Assembly: GCA_949295065.1 (NCBI GenBank)
Contig: CASFJQ010000027.1
Span: 1-36,903 of the forward strand
Direction of reading: 5' to 3'
Source of the DNA: an uncultured Parabacteroides sp.
GTDB lineage: Bacteria; Bacteroidota; Bacteroidia; Bacteroidales; Tannerellaceae
Length of the DNA: 36,903 nucleotides
In this document: piece after piece, positions 32,966 to 36,903 of the stretch
How the letters are laid out: each line of letters opens with the position of its first letter
How positions within the stretch are numbered: the first letter of the stretch is position 1
The notes under the pieces: generated by a model
The model's input: only the letters and a program-made list of their open reading frames with translations
What the model was told of the DNA's origin: nothing
The model's database searches: none
Program-made: the position numbers and the translations under genes

Positions 32966-33121
32966 TTGAGTTTTTGAGTTTTTTAGTTTATAAGTTTTTG
33001 AGTTGATGAGGGGAGAAGAGGACGAGTTGACGAGTTGACAAGTTAACAAGTTGACAAGTTGACAAGGATATTAGTATATAATCTTCTTGACTCCTTAACT
33101 ACTTGACTCCTTAACTACTAT
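32966..33121 (-). repeat. 8-bp-phased start-codon repeat, copy 8 (before the NtrC-type regulator)
   Basis: On the minus strand the upstream arm AGTTAAGG, AGTCAAGT, AGTTAAGG, AGTCAAGA is followed by the core TTATATACTAATATC, shared exactly with copy 3. Next come repeated CTTGTCAA / CTCGTCAA units, CTCGTCCT, CTTCTCCC, CTCATCAA, then CTCAAAAA, CTTATAAA, CTAAAAAA, CTCAAAAA and CTCAA, then ATG. Plus-strand units CTTGTCCC and CTCGTCCT reappear at 33173-33188 next to the tolC stop, so the element may extend to there. Confidence 0.85.
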
Positions 33122-33188
33122 AGTCCTCAAATCCAACGGAACAAAGTTAACCATGCCCTCATTCCTGAAGCCTTGTCCCCTCGTCCTC

Positions 33189-34667
33189 TTAAAAGAGTTC
33201 CTCCTCCATCTCTATTCCTACACCATTGACAAAGTCATATAGCGTCAGGCTTCTTATGTTGTAAAAATATCTCCAATAGTAATACAATTCTTCGATATGC
33301 TTCTGCTTGGCATTGTCTTTCGAATCCCTAGCATCATTCAACTCAAGAATATCAATCTTGCCGACCATGAAAGTTTCTATCGAAGTCAAATATCTTTTCT
33401 CAGCTAGAGAATCAACCTCCGAAGCAATCTCCAGCTGTGCCGCCTGATTGTTGAAATTCTCAACCAAAAGGAAAATATTCTGGTTGAATGTCATTTCCTC
33501 CTGACGGATTTTCGAAAGCTCAGTTTCACGGTTCGATTCAGCAACACGCACTTTCCCCTTTCGTTTTCCCCAATCAAGAATAGGTATGGAAACTCCCACC
33601 TCAACAATCTGGTTATTCTTTAGAGGATTGTACGCACCTGCAAACATACGGTCTTTTCCCGTATATCCAACAGATGCGAACAAATTTATGCTCCTTCGCT
33701 CACCTTTTGCTGTTGCCACGGCATAATCGGCTTCAAGCTGGCGGCGCATTATATTTTTCGAAAACGAGTTGTTGTCTCTCGCCTTTTCCAGTACACTGTT
33801 ATATTCCATCCTTATTCCCGGAACAACTTCCGGCACTACAGGTTCAATCGCAACATCCTCGCCAATAGCAAGAAACGAGCGCAACTGAAACATCATGGAG
33901 TTGAAATTAGAGCGAGCCTCCGTAACCTTTCCCTTTGCCTGCAAAGCTGACTGTTTGAGCTGCATAAGCTCAACTTCCGAAATATGTCCAATTTTACGCT
34001 TTGCGATGGCGATTTCATATAGCTTCTCCGCATTCTCCAGATTCTGAAGGCAAATATCCAAATTATCTTTGGCAAGAAGAAGGTTAAAATAATGCGTTAT
34101 TGTAGTTATCGTGACCTCTTCCATACTTTCCAGATATTCTGCCTTTGCTTCTTCATAACGCACCGGTTCAATACGGCGTTGCCATTTCTGGTTGTTCACA
34201 CCGAATATCGGCTGATTAAGTGTCAGTCCCACCGGAACACTCATAAACTCATTATATGCACCTGTTCCCAATTGGCGGGTGAAATCTAGAGACGTATTCA
34301 AGGAAATCTTACCTCCTGTCAGCGCGATATTCTGCTCAATTGATAACTCTCCGTTCAATCCCAACACATTGTTCTGCACATAAGTGTAAGAACCGTCTGA
34401 CTGCTGATATTTGGAATATTGCTTACTGTAGGAAGGCAATGTTCCTTTGAATATTATTTCCGGAAGCTGCTCAGCCTTATAAGTTCGAAACTCCCAATAC
34501 GAAGTTTTCATCTTATTTATCGCAACTGCCGCATCAACCGACTGTGTTCTTGCCTGGCGTATCGCATCCTCAAGCGTCAGCTTCACAACATAGTTTTCCG
34601 GTTCGGCAGCGACAACTGCAACTGCTGCCGACATATAAATCATACATAACATTATAAACCGTTTCAT
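33189..34667 (-). CDS. TolC-family outer-membrane efflux protein, second copy
   Basis: This 492-residue protein has a signal peptide (MKRFIMLCMIYMSAAVAVVA, cut near residue 21). LTLEDAIRQARTQSVDAAVAI and two TolC repeats with long helices follow; GLTLNQPIFG and VGVSIPILDWGKRKGKVRVAESN carry the family's strand signatures. It is only distantly similar to the copy at 12071-13396. It starts 30 bases downstream of a near-perfect sigma-54 promoter. It is the first gene of a probable tolC-regulator-kinase transcript. Neither an adaptor nor an ATPase of a matching exporter lies in the window; the FtsX-type permeases upstream on the same strand are plausible partners. Confidence 0.9.
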   Translation of the reverse strand: MKRFIMLCMIYMSAAVAVVAAEPENYVVKLTLEDAIRQARTQSVDAAVAINKMKTSYWEFRTYKAEQLPEIIFKGTLPSYSKQYSKYQQSDGSYTYVQNNVLGLNGELSIEQNIALTGGKISLNTSLDFTRQLGTGAYNEFMSVPVGLTLNQPIFGVNNQKWQRRIEPVRYEEAKAEYLESMEEVTITTITHYFNLLLAKDNLDICLQNLENAEKLYEIAIAKRKIGHISEVELMQLKQSALQAKGKVTEARSNFNSMMFQLRSFLAIGEDVAIEPVVPEVVPGIRMEYNSVLEKARDNNSFSKNIMRRQLEADYAVATAKGERRSINLFASVGYTGKDRMFAGAYNPLKNNQIVEVGVSIPILDWGKRKGKVRVAESNRETELSKIRQEEMTFNQNIFLLVENFNNQAAQLEIASEVDSLAEKRYLTSIETFMVGKIDILELNDARDSKDNAKQKHIEELYYYWRYFYNIRSLTLYDFVNGVGIEMEEELF

Positions 34668-34696
34668 ATCCGTCTTTAATTTTTACACGGATAACA

Positions 34697-34712
34697 GCAA
34701 ACAATGTGCCAC
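34697..34712 (-). promoter_or_regulatory. Sigma-54 promoter (-24/-12) of the second tolC
   Basis: On the minus strand TGGCAC (34711-34706), five bases, then TTGC (34700-34697) match the sigma-54 consensus TGGCAC-N5-TTGC. The invariant GG and GC are 10 bases apart. The site ends 30 bases before the tolC ATG (34667). Sigma-54 promoters need an AAA+ activator, and one is encoded directly downstream in the same cluster. Confidence 0.88.
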
Positions 34713-34763
34713 AATCATAACTACATGATTTACTGAGGCAAGCAAAAAGCAAGGTGTTCAATA

Positions 34764-34910
34764 TCGGACACTTTTTTCCGATTTCGGACATTGTTTTAGT
34801 AAAGATAATAATTGCATCCGAATCCATCTAAAATTTGATTCGGAAGAAAATCAAATTACTTTCGGAAGAAAATACAATTTGTTCCGAAAGAAAATTCAGT
34901 TGGATTCGGA
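34764..34910 (-). promoter_or_regulatory. Array of TCGGA/TCCGA half-sites, probable activator binding region
   Basis: Cores lie at 34764 (TCGGACA), 34777 (TCCGA), 34784 (TCGGACA), 34817 (TCCGA), 34840, 34862 (TCGGA), 34883 (TCCGA) and 34906 (TCGGA). The two TCGGACA copies are 20 bases apart, and TCCGATTTCGGA (34777-34788) is a palindrome. From 34839 the units TTCGGAAGAAAAT recur about every 22 bases, two helical turns. The array is about 55-200 bases upstream of the -24 box, the usual position of enhancer sites for sigma-54 activators. Confidence 0.65.
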
Positions 34911-34938
34911 AGTATTTTGCAACATCCTCCTATAGCAA

Positions 34939-34953
34939 AAGGCTTTCAGCCTT
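34939..34953. other. Short hairpin
   Basis: AAGGCT-TTC-AGCCTT is a perfect 6-bp stem in the gap between the TCGGA array and the permease terminator. It has no T run; its role is unknown. Confidence 0.35.
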
Positions 34954-35013
34954 GATTGATGCACCTAAATTGACGAAGTACAAAAAAAACACTGTATATT
35001 ACCGTAAAAAAGA

Positions 35014-35072
35014 TAACGATGTTTCAAAAAAAAGGTAACGATGTTTTTCCGGAAACCTCGTTACCTTTTTTT
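35014..35072 (-). terminator. Strong intrinsic terminator after the FtsX-type permease, with a partial duplicate arm
   Basis: AAAAAAAGGTAACGA (35027-35041) pairs perfectly over 15 bp with TCGTTACCTTTTTTT (35058-35072) and is T-rich on both strands, so it can stop transcription in both directions. TAACGATGTTT occurs at 35014-35024 and again at 35036-35046, 22 bases apart, so the left arm is partly duplicated. It isolates the sigma-54 promoter from the upstream permease gene. Confidence 0.9.
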
Positions 35073-35081
35073 GAATATCAA

Positions 35082-36338
35082 TTATTCCGCCCTCAACGCA
35101 TCCGAAGGAGCTACCTTTGATGCCCTGTATGCCGGATACCAAACGCCAAGGATTATTATCACAGCCAGAACCAGCCAAGTAATAACCGAAACTTCAACGA
35201 AACGCAGCAACGGCGACTCTGCCGAAGATGCAGAAACGATATCCGCATAAACCAAATTTCCGCATATAAACAATGCCGGTAAAGATGCTATCAACAAGAG
35301 AAGCAAACTCTCAACCATAGTGAAGAGCATTAGTCCTCCTCTGGACGAACCCATCGCCATGCGCAATCCCAATTCTTCCTTACGCCTGCTAACACGAAAC
35401 CAGAACGAACCGATTACGGCAAGGAACACATTAACCAATAGGAATATCATAACAGACGAAATTACCTGCTGTCCGCTGGAGTTGGAAGTTTTTTCAAGGT
35501 ATTTCTCACGTATATCATTATAACTCTGAATGCTGGAAACCCAGAAATTCCCCACCTGTAACTGATGACGCATCTCTTTCATAAAGCGTTCCTCAAAACC
35601 TGCCGTCTCGACATTCGGGCGGATACGGAAAGTGATTTGCATTTGAACGCATGTACTTTCCGGAACAATGCCATCACGAGGCGATTCTATTAGGCTGAAC
35701 CAGGCATAAGGTAACCTTTCATTGTATTCATCATTGCGGACAGATTCCGTGACAGCTACAATTTTAAGTGTATCTACTCCTTGTATTAACTCTTCACCCA
35801 CAACATTCGTCCGACCGAAAAAGGTTTCAGCCAAGTTTGCCGAGATAACCAATCCCGATTGATTAAGCCGTTGCGCCAGTTCATCCGGAGAGCCACCTGT
35901 TACCGGAAGAATATGGAATACACGGAAATAATCCGGACTGATATTATACCGCCGGATATTCCATAACTTCACACTGTCTTTCCGAAGGTCATACGTACTA
36001 TTGGAACGTGTATAAGGTAATGAGAACATCGATAAAGCTACAGCTTCCACATCCGGATGCTGCCGGATTCGTTCTACAATACGATCAAAGTTTTGCTTCG
36101 GCTCTTCACTATCTTCCGGATAAACGATAAACTGAGGAGCATCAGCGGACCGTTTGGATACAGTCACTTGATATACACGATCTGTTTCAAACCCTACAGG
36201 GCGATGAAACAACACATATTGGGTAATGAAATAGTCAGTCATAATCCATAAAGCGACAAACACCACCATCAACTCAGCCAATATCCACAAATTACTGCGG
36301 AATTGTGCACGGATTATTTTCAACAAATGTACAATCAT
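35082..36338 (-). CDS. FtsX/MacB-type ABC transporter permease, full gene
   Basis: This 418-residue protein has an N-terminal membrane helix (about 15-38) and a MacB-like periplasmic domain (about 40-285). Three C-terminal helices follow, with the coupling segment SRRKEELGLRMAMGSSRGG and the ending GVWYPAYRASKVAPSDALRAE, the standard FtsX-family tail. At about 420 residues it corresponds to a single permease unit. It lies 21 bases after another FtsX permease on the same strand. An ATPase is not visible and may lie beyond the window. The strong terminator directly after it separates it from the second tolC. The cargo is unknown. Confidence 0.88.
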   Translation of the reverse strand: MIVHLLKIIRAQFRSNLWILAELMVVFVALWIMTDYFITQYVLFHRPVGFETDRVYQVTVSKRSADAPQFIVYPEDSEEPKQNFDRIVERIRQHPDVEAVALSMFSLPYTRSNSTYDLRKDSVKLWNIRRYNISPDYFRVFHILPVTGGSPDELAQRLNQSGLVISANLAETFFGRTNVVGEELIQGVDTLKIVAVTESVRNDEYNERLPYAWFSLIESPRDGIVPESTCVQMQITFRIRPNVETAGFEERFMKEMRHQLQVGNFWVSSIQSYNDIREKYLEKTSNSSGQQVISSVMIFLLVNVFLAVIGSFWFRVSRRKEELGLRMAMGSSRGGLMLFTMVESLLLLLIASLPALFICGNLVYADIVSASSAESPLLRFVEVSVITWLVLAVIIILGVWYPAYRASKVAPSDALRAE

Positions 36339-36359
36339 ACAATCAATGTTTTACAGGTT

Positions 36360-36903
36360 CTACATATTCAAGGCATTGACAATATCCGAGCGAATGGCAT
36401 TCCACACCGGAACTAATGAAGAGAGTAGATTCAGCAATAGGCAAACCACGATAGCGGACAGGAAAACTTGCCAGTTCATCAACATCCCGACTGATAATGT
36501 AATGGTCTCTCCCAAACCTGTAATCATCATTTGATAATTGCTTACCAACAGGATATGCTTATACAAAGCGACTAACCCGTAAGAGAAAAGTAAACCTACC
36601 ACGCTACCTGGGAACATCAGTAACAGGTTTTCTATAAATATCTGTATGAACAACGTACTTCGAGGTGCTCCAAAAGCTTTACGAATACCTATCTCTTCCA
36701 TCCGGTCCTGAATATGCGAAGCGTTCAGTCCGGATATATTCAAAGCCGGAACCAGCAGAAAAAGCAAAAGGAAAAGAGCAATCGCCCCGTAAGCCTTCGA
36801 GCTACTGACACCCATGATCGTAAAGGTTGTCGGTTGAATCATCGCATTCTTTACTTCGCCTTCTGCCAACGTCGTGTTATAGCGTTTGACAGCCTGATCC
36901 AAT
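36360..36903 (-). CDS. FtsX-type ABC transporter permease, C-terminal part (runs off window)
   Basis: The frame is open from the window edge on the minus strand and shows the C-terminal half of a MacB-like permease. It has three membrane helices and the coupling segment ASHIQDRMEEIGIRKAFGAPRSTLF, and ends SLVPVWNAIRSDIVNALNM. The visible part is about 180 residues, and the TTG at 36902 is not a credible start. It is a paralogue of the permease that follows. Bacteroidota often carry tandem arrays of such permeases next to an ATPase, an adaptor and a TolC. Confidence 0.88.
   Translation of the reverse strand, partial: LDQAVKRYNTTLAEGEVKNAMIQPTTFTIMGVSSSKAYGAIALFLLLFLLVPALNISGLNASHIQDRMEEIGIRKAFGAPRSTLFIQIFIENLLLMFPGSVVGLLFSYGLVALYKHILLVSNYQMMITGLGETITLSVGMLMNWQVFLSAIVVCLLLNLLSSLVPVWNAIRSDIVNALNM

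Noticed and set aside
32966-33049. N-terminal extension of the NtrC-type regulator starting at 33049
   Set aside because: The 28 extra residues (beginning MLTCQLVNSS) are just the translated repeat element, and the receiver fold begins at MILIIDDD, so the start is set at 32965.
7572-33121. CRISPR array interpretation of the repeats
   Set aside because: Units are 8 bp, contiguous, degenerate and without unique spacers of constant length, and no cas genes are present.

Overview
The window looks like a Bacteroidota (order Bacteroidales) chromosome. Promoters fit the TTTG / TAnnTTTG pattern of that phylum, almost no gene has a Shine-Dalgarno sequence, and the protein set is typical: DUF4270, split MacB-type ABC exporters with LytS/LytTR control, ParE-CoaD-S41 peptidase, PadR-PspC, and paired half-size chromate transporters. 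I cannot name the genus from sequence alone.

Layout. (1) 1-3720 is G+C-richer and accessory in character: an NTF2-like gene end, two flavodoxin-type reductases, a 5'-truncated DUF4270 gene and an outer-membrane protein. It ends in two broken tyrosine-recombinase remnants beside a tRNA-Lys(TTT), so it is probably a decayed genomic island or the edge of one. (2) 4037-6704: an AI-2E-family permease diverging from a PBP4-type D,D-carboxypeptidase. (3) 6825-13396, minus strand: a tripartite exporter operon (TolC, MacA-like adaptor, MacB-like ATPase and permease) followed by its LytS-type kinase and LytTR regulator. (4) 13600-17070: acyl-CoA synthetase diverging from a PadR-PspC pair. (5) 17537-23111: Crp/Fnr regulator, SppA, RNase R and an SMP-30-like lipoprotein. 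(6) 23316-29932, plus strand: GNAT, parE, coaD, S41 protease and two ChrA halves. (7) 29939-36903, minus strand: a small GNAT, an NtrC-type two-component system, a second TolC, and two FtsX/MacB-type permeases running off the window.

Two regulatory patterns stand out. First, eight intergenic repeats built from degenerate 8-bp units (CTTGTCAA, CTCGTCAA, CTAATAAA, CTTAAAAA, CTCAAAAA) always end at, or a few bases before, a start codon and always point the same way relative to the gene. They precede the genes at 7571(-), 24560, 26532, 27043, 28786, 29381, 30241(-) and 32965(-). Three also carry an upstream arm of AGTTAAGG / AGTCAAGA units able to pair with the downstream units. One runs through the parE stop codon and supplies the protein's last residues. 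Second, the second tolC gene has a close match to a sigma-54 promoter (TGGCAC-N5-TTGC), preceded by about eight TCGGA/TCCGA half-sites, several about 20-22 bp apart. The NtrC-type regulator encoded just downstream is the obvious candidate to bind them.

Other structures: a UUCG-loop hairpin between the first tolC and macA, an interspersed G+C-rich repeat in two intergenic gaps, a PadR-type palindrome, and several strong intrinsic terminators. Gene calls rest on motif recognition by eye; no database search was possible.
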